Source: Dyella tabacisoli
GTDB taxonomy: Bacteria; Pseudomonadota; Gammaproteobacteria; Xanthomonadales; Rhodanobacteraceae
NCBI RefSeq assembly: GCF_003350925.1
Contig: NZ_KZ857183.1
Location: 62,001 to 126,000, forward strand
DNA: 64,000 nucleotides
Direction of reading: 5' to 3'
Numbering within the stretch: position 1 is the stretch's first letter; each line of letters opens with the position of its first letter. The notes below the pieces were generated by a model, which saw only the letters and a list, made by a program, of their open reading frames with translations, was not told the origin of the DNA and did not search any database. The position numbers and the translations under genes are program-made. Below are positions 16,277 to 24,338 of this stretch, one piece after another.

Positions 16277-17455
16277 ATGCTTTCAAACATACCGAAGCAA
16301 CCCGAACTCGGCACACATAAGACCTTGTCGATCAGTTGCGCCCTTGCGCTGATGTGCATTGCGATAGCGTCGTCGACACACGCCGCCGATATCGTCACAC
16401 CCAGCGACAATCCCCGTCGTTCTGCATTAGATAATGCTGTCGACAGAGCAGCGAACGATTTTTTTCGAAATCGCTGCCACGTAGGGCTTTCGATGGTAGT
16501 GATGGATAAGGGTCAGTCGTATTTCTACGACTACGGCTCGACCTCTCGCACCAAACTCGAACTGGCGACACCGCAGAGTATTTACGAGTTGGCTTCCGTC
16601 ACCAAAACCTTTACGGCAACGCTGGCTGCACAAGCCGTGCTCGATGGCCACATGAGCGTGGACGGCGATTTTCGCAGCTCGCTTCCTGATGGCTATAGCA
16701 ATCTCTCTTTACATGGAAAACCCATCACGTTGCGAACACTCGTCACCCACTATTCGGGAATGCCACGTGACATCCCCGATACGGACGTCATTTATGCGGA
16801 AAAGAACTATGCGACGCTGCCTTCCCGATTGATCGCGCTTAACCGAGGTTTCGGTCGTAATCAATTCATGATCGCGCTGCATAACATCACGCTACTTGGC
16901 GAGCCGGGTACAAAACAGGCTTATTCGAACGCAGGGTTCCAAACGATCGGAATCGGCCTGGAAAAGGTTTATGGAAAACCTTTCGCTGCGTTGCTACGGC
17001 AACGTATTACCCAGCCTTTGCATATGACATCGACCGGACTCGCGTTGGACCGCCCTGAGCAATTTCGCCTCGTCGTGGGCTACGACCGCGATGGCCAAGC
17101 CACCCCTTACCACGTGCAGAACGCCGGTGCCGCGTGGGGCCTGTATTCCTCCACCGCGGACATGGCGAAGTATCTGCGTTGGCAACTCGACACCCATGAC
17201 CCTGTGATCCGTCTGTCTCATCAACGGCTGGTTGGCACTGCCGACAAGGGCGACGGGATGGCCTGGAGTCTGGAAACCGATCACGGGCAATCCGTCGTCT
17301 CGCACGGCGGTGGAAGCTTCGGTACATCCAGCGAGGTACTGCTTTACCCAGAACAGCATGAAGGATTTGTACTCTTGGCGAACGACACCTGCCAAGGAAC
17401 CGAGGGTGAACTTAAGGCCATGGCTATGTCGATCCATGCGGCGGATGCTGAATAA
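16277..17455 (+). CDS. Serine hydrolase of the beta-lactamase / penicillin-binding family (class C-like)
   Basis: A protein of 392 residues. A long N-terminus (about residues 1-36, ending STHA) acts as signal peptide for the periplasm. The active-site set is present: SVTK at 107-110 (Ser-x-x-Lys), YSN at 216-218 and SHGGG near 345. The length and order fit the AmpC/esterase-type Beta-lactamase family (COG1680), which includes true beta-lactamases, esterases and peptidases, so resistance cannot be inferred. AGGAACCC precedes the start. It lies after the sigma-54-driven peptide gene; the spacing of 121 bases allows either a shared transcript or its own promoter. Confidence 0.85.
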   Translation: MLSNIPKQPELGTHKTLSISCALALMCIAIASSTHAADIVTPSDNPRRSALDNAVDRAANDFFRNRCHVGLSMVVMDKGQSYFYDYGSTSRTKLELATPQSIYELASVTKTFTATLAAQAVLDGHMSVDGDFRSSLPDGYSNLSLHGKPITLRTLVTHYSGMPRDIPDTDVIYAEKNYATLPSRLIALNRGFGRNQFMIALHNITLLGEPGTKQAYSNAGFQTIGIGLEKVYGKPFAALLRQRITQPLHMTSTGLALDRPEQFRLVVGYDRDGQATPYHVQNAGAAWGLYSSTADMAKYLRWQLDTHDPVIRLSHQRLVGTADKGDGMAWSLETDHGQSVVSHGGGSFGTSSEVLLYPEQHEGFVLLANDTCQGTEGELKAMAMSIHAADAE

Positions 17456-17743
17456 GAGGTCGTCGGCGAACGCATCTGAAAGAACGTCAACGCAGGTCAC
17501 ATATAGCTACCCTCGATAACCGGGCAATGGGACCATTGATCGGCGATCACACCGCGTTGCGCGGACGTGCCGTTCCTTGCCAATTGTGGGATTTCAGTCG
17601 CATTGCCGGCACCATGCCTGCGCTAGATTCCGGTCGCGTTCGCATCCGTTCGCTCGTTGATGAGGTGGACCATGCCAACGTGGACCTGAGGCTTATCGCG
17701 TGACATGGGCTTGCAGGCATTCGACTATCTTCGGAGGCGCACC

Positions 17744-17806
17744 ATGATTAATACCGATGATCTGAAGCACTTTTTCGGGCTATTCATCAACTGGCTATTG
17801 CCGTAA
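17744..17806 (+). CDS. 20-residue microprotein with its own terminator
   Basis: The ORF reads MINTDDLKHFFGLFINWLLP and stops at TAA. TCGGAGGCGCACC before the ATG is a strong ribosome binding site, and a perfect intrinsic terminator follows 21 bases after the stop. The peptide has an acidic start and an aromatic, hydrophobic end, so it could lie on or in the membrane. No longer ORF occupies 17456-17827. Upstream, CCGGCAC with CTGCG at 17606-17622 has sigma-54 spacing but weak matches. Ribosome binding site plus terminator make a real transcript likely; the function is unknown. Confidence 0.5.
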   Translation: MINTDDLKHFFGLFINWLLP

Positions 17807-17827
17807 GCCTCGTAAAGAGGCTCTCTT

Positions 17828-17854
17828 GCGCGCCCCAAGGGGCGCGCATTTTTT
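17828..17854 (+). terminator. Strong intrinsic terminator
   Basis: GCGCGCCCC (17828-17836), loop AA, GGGGCGCGC (17839-17847), then ATTTTTT. A perfect 9-bp GC stem with a T-tract, just after the 20-residue ORF. Confidence 0.88.
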
Positions 17855-17919
17855 ATGCGCCGGATGAGTTTTGTTCTATCCGCGCGCAAGGATGCCCACA
17901 CCGCCAGACCGTGTCGGCA

Positions 17920-18672
17920 TCAGTGATCGGGCATGCCCGCAGGCGCTCCATCGGACCAGTTGGGAGCCGCGACCAAGAACACCAGAATCGGCGGCAGCCC
18001 TTTCATTTGAGGCTGTTTTTCCGAAGAGACGAACCAATAGGGGCTGGACATAACCGGCGAGCCCGCGGCATCGGAACCCCAATCTTTACCGTCCTTGACC
18101 AGGGTGTCGAACATGAGATGAGCCATGTTGTGATCCCCTTGGTCGGTCAGATACGACGATTTCGACATCATGTAATCCATCGCGCCGCTTTCAAGGTCCG
18201 GCAATTGCTTATTCTCGTACGCGGCTTTGAGTGCCGACAGCATCTCCGCCTTGGAACGACCAGCCATCACCATTTTGGCGCGCAGATAAAAGATCGGCAC
18301 TATCGATCGTGCGGCCTGGGGGTTCAGACAATCGGCAGCCCTCACTTTCGGGTTCCAGAATTCGGGCCAGTCAAACGGTCCGCCCCAACTTCTACCCACC
18401 ACGCAGACAAACCCGTTCTTACCTTCGGCCGCTGTTTCGTAGCCCTTGCGTCCCAGAACCAGGATCGTCGCATCACGGGAAATGGACTCCGGCGCCGCAC
18501 TGCGAGCCAGGGCTATCTCCGCCGCCCTATCCGCCATGAGGTATTGGTCGATCGGGGCCATCTTCGGATAGGGGTCCGCGACATCCCGCGCCATCGCCTG
18601 GTATGCCGCCCCAAACCCGATAAGCAGGACAGTGCATTTCATTAAGAAAGCGCCCATCTTGTTTTTACGCAT
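17920..18672 (-). CDS. Secreted hypothetical protein
   Basis: A protein of 250 residues from ATG 18672 (MRKNKMGAFLMKCTVLLIGF), chosen because GAGGAAAAGACG precedes it and a signal peptide then begins the protein (cleavage likely after AYQAMA). The mature protein is helical with two likely disulfide Cys (VCVVGRSWGG and ADCLNPQAA). I recognise no named domain, though similar exported proteins of about 250 residues are common as hypothetical proteins. It lies 89 bases after a YciI/DGPF gene in the same direction and may share its transcript. Confidence 0.7.
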   Translation of the reverse strand: MRKNKMGAFLMKCTVLLIGFGAAYQAMARDVADPYPKMAPIDQYLMADRAAEIALARSAAPESISRDATILVLGRKGYETAAEGKNGFVCVVGRSWGGPFDWPEFWNPKVRAADCLNPQAARSIVPIFYLRAKMVMAGRSKAEMLSALKAAYENKQLPDLESGAMDYMMSKSSYLTDQGDHNMAHLMFDTLVKDGKDWGSDAAGSPVMSSPYWFVSSEKQPQMKGLPPILVFLVAAPNWSDGAPAGMPDH

Positions 18673-18761
18673 CGTCTTTTCCTCACCATCGGTTATCTCA
18701 CGCAGCAAGATGCCGTGCGCTCAACCTTCTGCGCCGCACCTGTTCGCTGCTACCGTATCGC

Positions 18762-19118
18762 TCAGTTCTCCGCGGGGGCGGGAACAAAGAAAATCTCCCG
18801 CACCTCGACCACGCCTTGAAGCGCCTTGGCACCTTTGCGCAGCCACGCCAACACTTCGTCCAGATTCTCGGTTTCCAGTATCGAAAGACCGCCCACGAAC
18901 TCTTTCGCCTCCAGATACGGCCCGTCGGTGACGACCACCTCACCGTTGGGCTGCGACCGCATGGTCACTGCCTTCGGGCTCAGGCCACACGCGAACTTCC
19001 TGACGCCAGCGGCGATCATTTCCTTGTTGAGCGCGTGGATGGCTTCGACGGTCGCTTCGGTTACCAGGGACGGGTCAAAGTTTTCAGGGATGTAAGTTGA
19101 GATTAGATATTGCGGCAT
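18762..19118 (-). CDS. YciI/DGPF domain protein
   Basis: A protein of 118 residues. The defining motif is in VVVTDGPYLEAKEFVGG, a DGPY variant of the DGPF signature, and PQYLISTYIPEN opens the ferredoxin-like fold. The family (PF03795) is often encoded beside ECF sigma factors, but none is seen here. Its function is unsettled. GGAGACGAAA is the ribosome binding site. It is followed by the secreted hypothetical gene. A second family member lies at 36963-37322. Confidence 0.88.
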   Translation of the reverse strand: MPQYLISTYIPENFDPSLVTEATVEAIHALNKEMIAAGVRKFACGLSPKAVTMRSQPNGEVVVTDGPYLEAKEFVGGLSILETENLDEVLAWLRKGAKALQGVVEVREIFFVPAPAEN

Positions 19119-19278
19119 TTTCGTCTCCGGTTATGGCCATCAGCCGGGTGGTTGTCCGACCTTCACTGTAATGACGAACGGCAAGACCGGATTTCGACAA
19201 GCTGCCCGGAAAAATGTTGGCTCTTTTCGCATTAAGTTATGAATTGACTCAAGCGATCAAAGGGGCACGTCCCCACGA

Positions 19279-21384
19279 CTATTTCGCGGCCGGCTCGAAG
19301 AGTACGTCCGCGGTCTTGTAGGTCACGCCCTTGGCGTCGACCTGCGCGGTCATGGGCTTCCCCGTCGCGTCGCGGACACTGACCGTCGTGCCGGGCGCGT
19401 TCTTCTCGCCGCCAATGACGCTGGGCTTGAGCCCACGCTCGCTGCAGCGCTGCCCTGTCCACGTAGCGCCAGCGGCTTCCGCCTCGGTCTTGCCAGCCAG
19501 AAGCTGGCCGTTGAAGGTCTCGAGGTTGTTGGGGAGCGCGGGCCGCCATTCCGCCTGAAACGGGAGCTTGGCTCCGTTGCTTGCGTTCAGCAGCGCTTCG
19601 TGAATCTGCTGTCCGGTAATGGGTATCTTGTGCTCGCCCTGATTACCGGTGTTGATGCTCATGCGTAGCCGCCCATTCGCATCGACGTAGGCCTCGCCGA
19701 CCACGTTGCCGTTGGCAATATCGACGGCGTGCCATCTCTGAGAGCCGCTCTCCATCACCGGTGGCAATACTTTCAACGCCGGGTTGCCGGTCGGCTTCGG
19801 GGCCGTGGCATCGACGACCGGTTGCTTCGTCGTCGGTTTCGCGGGAGCGCCCTCGTTCGTGGCGGTAGCAGTCCCTTCGTTCGTAGCGGTAGCGGCCCCC
19901 TCGTTCGTAGTGGTAGCTGCCCCCTCGTTCGTGGTGGTAGTAGCCCCTTCCGTCGTGGTGCCAGTGCGTGGCGCCGGCGGTTTGTTGGTCACGTCGGCAT
20001 CGGTGTTGCCCTGCTGCTTGATCTGCTTGGCCTGCAGCGTTGACCGATCACCGGCCGTGAGCTGGATGGTCACATTGCCGAGGATGGTTCCGGCGAGCGA
20101 GACCGCGTACAGCGTCAGCACCAGGTTCATCTCGTCGGTGATGACCTTCCAGTTATTGTTTATCATCGCGAGAATCTGCGGCGTCGTCGCCCTGGAGAAG
20201 GCCGTTGGCACGATGAGCCCCTGGACGGCCTGGTAGTAGGCGATGCGGTCGCCGCCACCCGCCGCCGCGACCGCGGCGAGTGCCGACTCGCGGTCGGGAT
20301 AGACATGGTCGCTGATGGGTGTCGCGGTGGTGGCGGCTCGATCCACGTAGTCGGTCGGTATGAGGATCGGCTTGTCGAATCCATTGATAAAGATCGTGTA
20401 GCCGCCGAACGCGACCTGCAGCGCCGAGAAGCCCAGGATACGAGTGCTGTTGTCAACGTAGTTGTTACGTTTGACCACCGGTGTGTACGTGAGCGTGGTC
20501 GCACCGGTAGCGTCGTCGGTTCCGAGGCTGAACTCCATCTCGGTCGCCGCCTTGGGCAGGTCCATCGGCGGAGAGGCATCTTTTGCTGGCGGTGGCGCCG
20601 GCTTCGGTGCGGGCGCCGGCCCAAGCCAGCTCACGCTGGCCACGCCAACCTGCCGCTGTCCTTTTCCGTCGAGCTCCTCCTCGGTGTCGCTCTTCATCAC
20701 GGTGACAGTGAAGGCCAGGCCACCTCCATTCGGCGGCTCGCCCACAACCTTGAGCAGGTCACCCTTCGCGATCTGCTTGATCTTTTTCTGATTCTTCTCG
20801 CCGCCCAATTGATCCATCAGCGCAAACGCGGTGGTGGCGATCACCCGTTGATCGGGCGCGAACCGTTTGGCGGCCGCTGGTGCGGGTTGGCGCGCGATCA
20901 GCGCGGACGGGCGCGCGTGCGGAATGAATGGACCACCCGCCATCCCCTCGCGGGTGATACGACGCGCTTGCGCGTCCGCCTCAAGCTCTGCCGGTTCATC
21001 CGGCGCGCTCACGAGCTGCCGCGGCGCCCCCGCATGGTGGTACTGGACGACATGGGCGAGCTCGTGCGCAAGAAGATGTTGGCCGGACGGCGAGGCCGGC
21101 GAGTAGGCACCGGTCGCGAAGCGGATGTGCTGCCCGACGGTGTACGCCTGTGCGCCAACCAGGTTCGCAGCAGCCTCGGCCTCTGCGTCAGCGTGAATGC
21201 GCACCTTGCTGAAGTCGAAGTCGAAACGTGGTTCGAAGAACGCGCGCGTCGTGGCCGGCAGCGGTACGCCGCCCTGCTGGGCGACCTGCGGACCCACGGA
21301 TGCCCGAACGGACGAAGAAGACGTCGGCATGCTTTCGCGACGGAGACCGGTATCTCTAGGCGAGGCGGACTTGAGTGTTCGCAC
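19279..21384 (-). CDS. DUF4157 domain protein, contractile-injection effector-like
   Basis: A protein of 701 residues with a GTG start behind GGAGGTCATT. Residues about 40-116 are a DUF4157 domain: FDFSKVRIHADAEA, then the metalloprotease-like HELAH at 107-111 inside HLLAHELAHVVQ. DUF4157 proteins are strongly associated with extracellular contractile injection systems as cargo or toxins. After a Pro-rich linker, residues about 170-250 resemble an SH3-like barrel, followed by an all-beta/alpha middle. Four to five TNEGAATT-type repeats lie near 480-530. The last 150 residues hold the likely activity but match nothing I know. No signal peptide and no injection-system genes are adjacent. Confidence 0.75.
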   Translation of the reverse strand: MRTLKSASPRDTGLRRESMPTSSSSVRASVGPQVAQQGGVPLPATTRAFFEPRFDFDFSKVRIHADAEAEAAANLVGAQAYTVGQHIRFATGAYSPASPSGQHLLAHELAHVVQYHHAGAPRQLVSAPDEPAELEADAQARRITREGMAGGPFIPHARPSALIARQPAPAAAKRFAPDQRVIATTAFALMDQLGGEKNQKKIKQIAKGDLLKVVGEPPNGGGLAFTVTVMKSDTEEELDGKGQRQVGVASVSWLGPAPAPKPAPPPAKDASPPMDLPKAATEMEFSLGTDDATGATTLTYTPVVKRNNYVDNSTRILGFSALQVAFGGYTIFINGFDKPILIPTDYVDRAATTATPISDHVYPDRESALAAVAAAGGGDRIAYYQAVQGLIVPTAFSRATTPQILAMINNNWKVITDEMNLVLTLYAVSLAGTILGNVTIQLTAGDRSTLQAKQIKQQGNTDADVTNKPPAPRTGTTTEGATTTTNEGAATTTNEGAATATNEGTATATNEGAPAKPTTKQPVVDATAPKPTGNPALKVLPPVMESGSQRWHAVDIANGNVVGEAYVDANGRLRMSINTGNQGEHKIPITGQQIHEALLNASNGAKLPFQAEWRPALPNNLETFNGQLLAGKTEAEAAGATWTGQRCSERGLKPSVIGGEKNAPGTTVSVRDATGKPMTAQVDAKGVTYKTADVLFEPAAK
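19848..19957 (-). repeat. 24-base tandem repeat inside the DUF4157 gene
   Basis: About four and a half imperfect copies of a 24-base unit (units beginning CCCTCGTTCGT on the plus strand) encode repeats of TNEGAATT type. The period is a multiple of three, so copy number can vary without shifting the frame, giving a linker of variable length ahead of the C-terminal domain. Confidence 0.75.
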
Positions 21385-21662
21385 AATGACCTCCGTCGTC
21401 GACCCTCGTTACCCCGCGCCCGAGTCTATGGGATCGGCCGCCGCCCGCACAACGTCGCAAGTTCTCGCCGAGTCGGTCAGCCCAGTCACGCCCATCCATA
21501 CCCCCTGTCCTACCGCAGAGTATTGCGCGACTACCGTGCCACCAGTTGGCTGGAAGGTATATAACAGTACTTATATAGTTTTGCCGTCGAACTTGCCGAT
21601 CATGATCGTGTAAGCGTGTCCTCGCGTGCCCTTAACCTACCGTCTGCGTAAGGAGTATCGGC

Positions 21663-22535
21663 GTGAAAGTTATCGCAACTAAGCAAGTAAGTCGGCTTCG
21701 TGGTGCACTGCACGTTGTCGCCTTCGCAGCGGCAGTCCTTGGCACCTTCATTGCGGTGAGTACGTTGCTACGAGTTTTCGGCGTGCACTTCCACAGCTCG
21801 GGGCCGGAGGAGTACCCGGTAAGCATCGTCGGCACGTTCATTCTGGCCCTCATCGTTCTGGCTGCAACCGCGTTAATGTCCCGACTCGAACATGTGTCGG
21901 TGCTCGATTATGGGCTACGCGATAGGAGCGCTTTTCGCCGGGCGGTCATGGGTGCTGCGACAGGTTTTCTTGCGATTGCTGCGCTAGTGCTGGGCCTCTG
22001 GGGTACAGGCTCGCTCACCTTGCATGTCGTGGCGCAGCCAGTGTCAAGCGCTGTCCTGTACGCCGTGATCTGGGCTGCGGGTTATGGTCTCGTCGCGCTT
22101 GCGGAGGAGATGCTTTTTCGAGGGTACCCATTAGCGACGCTGTCTCGTGTTATCGGTGCACAGGGCGCGGCGATAGTTACGTCGCTCGTGTTTGGCCTGC
22201 TGCATCTTGGCAATAGCGGTGAGTCACGCATCGCCGCTATCAACGGAGTACTGCTCGCACTCGTATTCGCAGCGAGCGTGTACCGCACCGGATCGCTCTG
22301 GTGGGCCATCGGCTTTCACGCAGCATGGAACTGGGGCGAGTCGTGGCTGTTTGGGGCGGCGGATAGCGGGATTCTCGCCGCAGGTCGTCTCCTTGAAGCG
22401 ACGCCTCGGGGCAACGATTGGTTAAGCGGCGGAACGGCAGGGCCAGAGGGGAGCGTCGGGATGATCGTCGTCATAGCCATGGCGGCGCTTTCTCTATATG
22501 GCATGCGAAGGCGCTTACAAGATACTGCCAAATGA
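21663..22535 (+). CDS. CPBP family intramembrane metalloprotease
   Basis: A protein of 290 residues with a GTG start behind AAGGAG. About eight hydrophobic segments. The protease signature is complete: LAEEMLFRGYPLA (EExxxR), then FGLLHLGN with the first catalytic His and GFHAAWNW with the second. The family (PF02517, CAAX protease / bacteriocin-processing) cleaves membrane peptides or prenylated substrates and sometimes gives bacteriocin immunity. It diverges from the DUF4157 gene across a 278-base gap, and is followed by a long inverted repeat. Substrate unknown. Confidence 0.88.
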   Translation: MKVIATKQVSRLRGALHVVAFAAAVLGTFIAVSTLLRVFGVHFHSSGPEEYPVSIVGTFILALIVLAATALMSRLEHVSVLDYGLRDRSAFRRAVMGAATGFLAIAALVLGLWGTGSLTLHVVAQPVSSAVLYAVIWAAGYGLVALAEEMLFRGYPLATLSRVIGAQGAAIVTSLVFGLLHLGNSGESRIAAINGVLLALVFAASVYRTGSLWWAIGFHAAWNWGESWLFGAADSGILAAGRLLEATPRGNDWLSGGTAGPEGSVGMIVVIAMAALSLYGMRRRLQDTAK

Positions 22536-22577
22536 TTTTCGGATTCGCGCCGATCCTCAACCCAAAGTCGCGCCATA

Positions 22578-22689
22578 CGTAGGCTGGGGTGAGCGCAGCG
22601 AACCCCAGCGCCTTTTGCCGCAAAGCGTGCGGCCGTTGGGCCTGTGACCGTGGTCTTGTTGGGGTTCGCTGTGCTCACCCCAACCTACG
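22578..22689. repeat. Long inverted repeat downstream of the CPBP gene
   Basis: Two 30-base arms, 22578-22607 and 22660-22689, are reverse complements apart from about two mismatches, with 52 bases between. Each arm contains its own smaller hairpin, with TGGGGT and ACCCCA as its ends. The layout resembles paired REP-type elements, usually dispersed in many copies and likely to act as a terminator or transcript end. Confidence 0.7.
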
Positions 22690-22941
22690 CGTTGCAAACC
22701 CACCGATGCGGTCGCCGGCTATCGACACTTCCTTCACGCGCTATATACCTACTATTTCTCATTCAACAGTAGGTATGCTCGTGATGATTGACGAGAAGGA
22801 TGATAAGTCTTCGCTCCACCGCCTACAGATAGGCGTATTCGGCAGCCACAGTGAATATCTTCAAGCCCATGCGATAACGACCGCTACGTTCGCATCAGGG
22901 CCGCTGGCGCGAGCAACGAAAGCGGTAGCCGCCCACCAACC

Positions 22942-24219
22942 ATGAAAGCCATCATATTCGCCGCGGGTTCCGACGGCGATATTCACCCGCATCTCGGCAT
23001 TGGCTGCGAGTTGTTGGCGCGTGGTCACCAAGTGATCTTCATCACGACTGCCGAGCATCTCGATGCCGCCCGTGCATGCGGATTTGAGGCTTTGAGTTTC
23101 CTCGGTAGCGAAGAAAAACAGGATTTCATCCGCGCAACGGAAAGTCTCGGCGTCATCGCAAAGATCAAACGCTATTGCAGGGTAGTCGCCGACAAGATCT
23201 ATGAATGTTGCGAGCTGGCCGGTAGCCGTATCGATGATCGAAGCATCTTGATCGCTCCGCCGGTCTTGTTCGTGGTGGCCCGCCTCCTGCATGAGAAGTA
23301 CGGCACGCCGTACCTATCGACCTTGCTGGCCCCGGCCAATCTCTATTCGATCAAAGATCCACCATCGTTCAAATCATTGCGCTGGTGTGAAAAGCTGCAT
23401 TACTCAGTGCGAAAACCACTGTTTCACACGGTAGAGCACGCTGCCATAGATCCCTTTTTCCGCATGCTGCTGAAGGCGTCGGCCGAAAAGCTGGAACTCC
23501 CCCTGCCCCGTCACGTCATCAGCCAGTGGTGGCATTCGCCACAGAAAATTCTCGGCTTATTCTACGAGTGGTACTGCCAACCGCCGGCTGATTGGCCGGG
23601 TCAGGTTAGCTTGACCGGTTTTCCGCTATTTAGCCCCAAAGACACGGAAATACAGCTAACCGGGCGCCTGGAAGCATTCCTCAATGCAGGGACGCCGCCG
23701 ATCGTGTTCACCCCAGGCACGGAAACGCATAAGTGCAACAATTTCTTCGACACCGCGTTGAAGGCATTACAGGCCTTGGGGCAGCGCGGCATATTCCTGA
23801 CACGGGCCGCCGGCCAGCTCCCCGCATTACCAGCGACAGTAGTGCATGAAAACTATCTGCCGCTGAATCTATTGCTGCCCAGGGCAAGCGTACTTGTGCA
23901 TCACGGCGGCATCGGTACGACAGCGCAAGCGATGCTTGCAGGCATACCGCAATTGATTATTCCCGGCTTCAGCGATCAATTCGACAACGGGCGGCGAGTT
24001 GAACGTCTGGGCTGCGGCATCACCCTGGAAAATCCGGTGGATATCAGCGCCATGACGGACAAGCTGCGTCAACTTCTGCAGACGGATCGCAGCCCGGCAT
24101 GCCATACCGTACAAACCCTCATGCGGCCAGGCCCGATAGCTTGCGGGCGTGCCGCGGATGTCATTGAGCAGATCTTTGACGAGGCTCGCAGGATGCCCGA
24201 TAAGCGAGTTCTTGCTTAA
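22942..24219 (+). CDS. GT1-family glycosyltransferase (MGT/RhlB-like)
   Basis: A protein of 425 residues. The N-terminal half opens MKAIIFAAGSDGDIHPHLGI, the acceptor-side start of GT-B enzymes with the GDxxP/H pattern. The C-terminal donor site is HHGGIGTTAQAMLAGIPQ, the sugar-nucleotide loop shared by RhlB-type rhamnosyl- and macrolide/sterol glucosyltransferases. Substrates are probably a nucleotide sugar and a lipid or natural product. It has no obvious partner; the NRPS 1.7 kb away is on the other strand, so a link is only speculation. The ribosome binding site is weak. A hairpin follows the stop. Confidence 0.85.
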   Translation: MKAIIFAAGSDGDIHPHLGIGCELLARGHQVIFITTAEHLDAARACGFEALSFLGSEEKQDFIRATESLGVIAKIKRYCRVVADKIYECCELAGSRIDDRSILIAPPVLFVVARLLHEKYGTPYLSTLLAPANLYSIKDPPSFKSLRWCEKLHYSVRKPLFHTVEHAAIDPFFRMLLKASAEKLELPLPRHVISQWWHSPQKILGLFYEWYCQPPADWPGQVSLTGFPLFSPKDTEIQLTGRLEAFLNAGTPPIVFTPGTETHKCNNFFDTALKALQALGQRGIFLTRAAGQLPALPATVVHENYLPLNLLLPRASVLVHHGGIGTTAQAMLAGIPQLIIPGFSDQFDNGRRVERLGCGITLENPVDISAMTDKLRQLLQTDRSPACHTVQTLMRPGPIACGRAADVIEQIFDEARRMPDKRVLA

Positions 24220-24273
24220 GCGGCTCGTCGTGGGGAATAACAAGCTCAACGATCCCGGATCGATACCACCACA

Positions 24274-24300
24274 AGCGCCGAGGGGCAGCCCCTCGGCGCT
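24274..24300. terminator. Bidirectional hairpin between convergent genes
   Basis: AGCGCCGAGGGG (24274-24285), loop CAG, CCCCTCGGCGCT (24289-24300), a perfect 12-bp stem. It lies between the end of the glycosyltransferase gene and the end of the convergent secreted-protein gene. No long T-run follows on either strand, so it may need Rho or act by stalling. Confidence 0.6.
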
Positions 24301-24338
24301 CACTTTCATCGCACTCGACAGCTAAAGCAACAGGACGC

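Noticed and set aside
17606-17622. Second possible sigma-54 promoter before the 20-residue ORF
   Set aside because: Spacing is right but only GGCAC and TGC match, so it is too weak to list as a feature.
20305-21564. 419-codon plus-strand ORF opposite the DUF4157 gene
   Set aside because: Arg/Gly-rich antisense frame without motifs; the minus-strand gene has clear domains and a good start.
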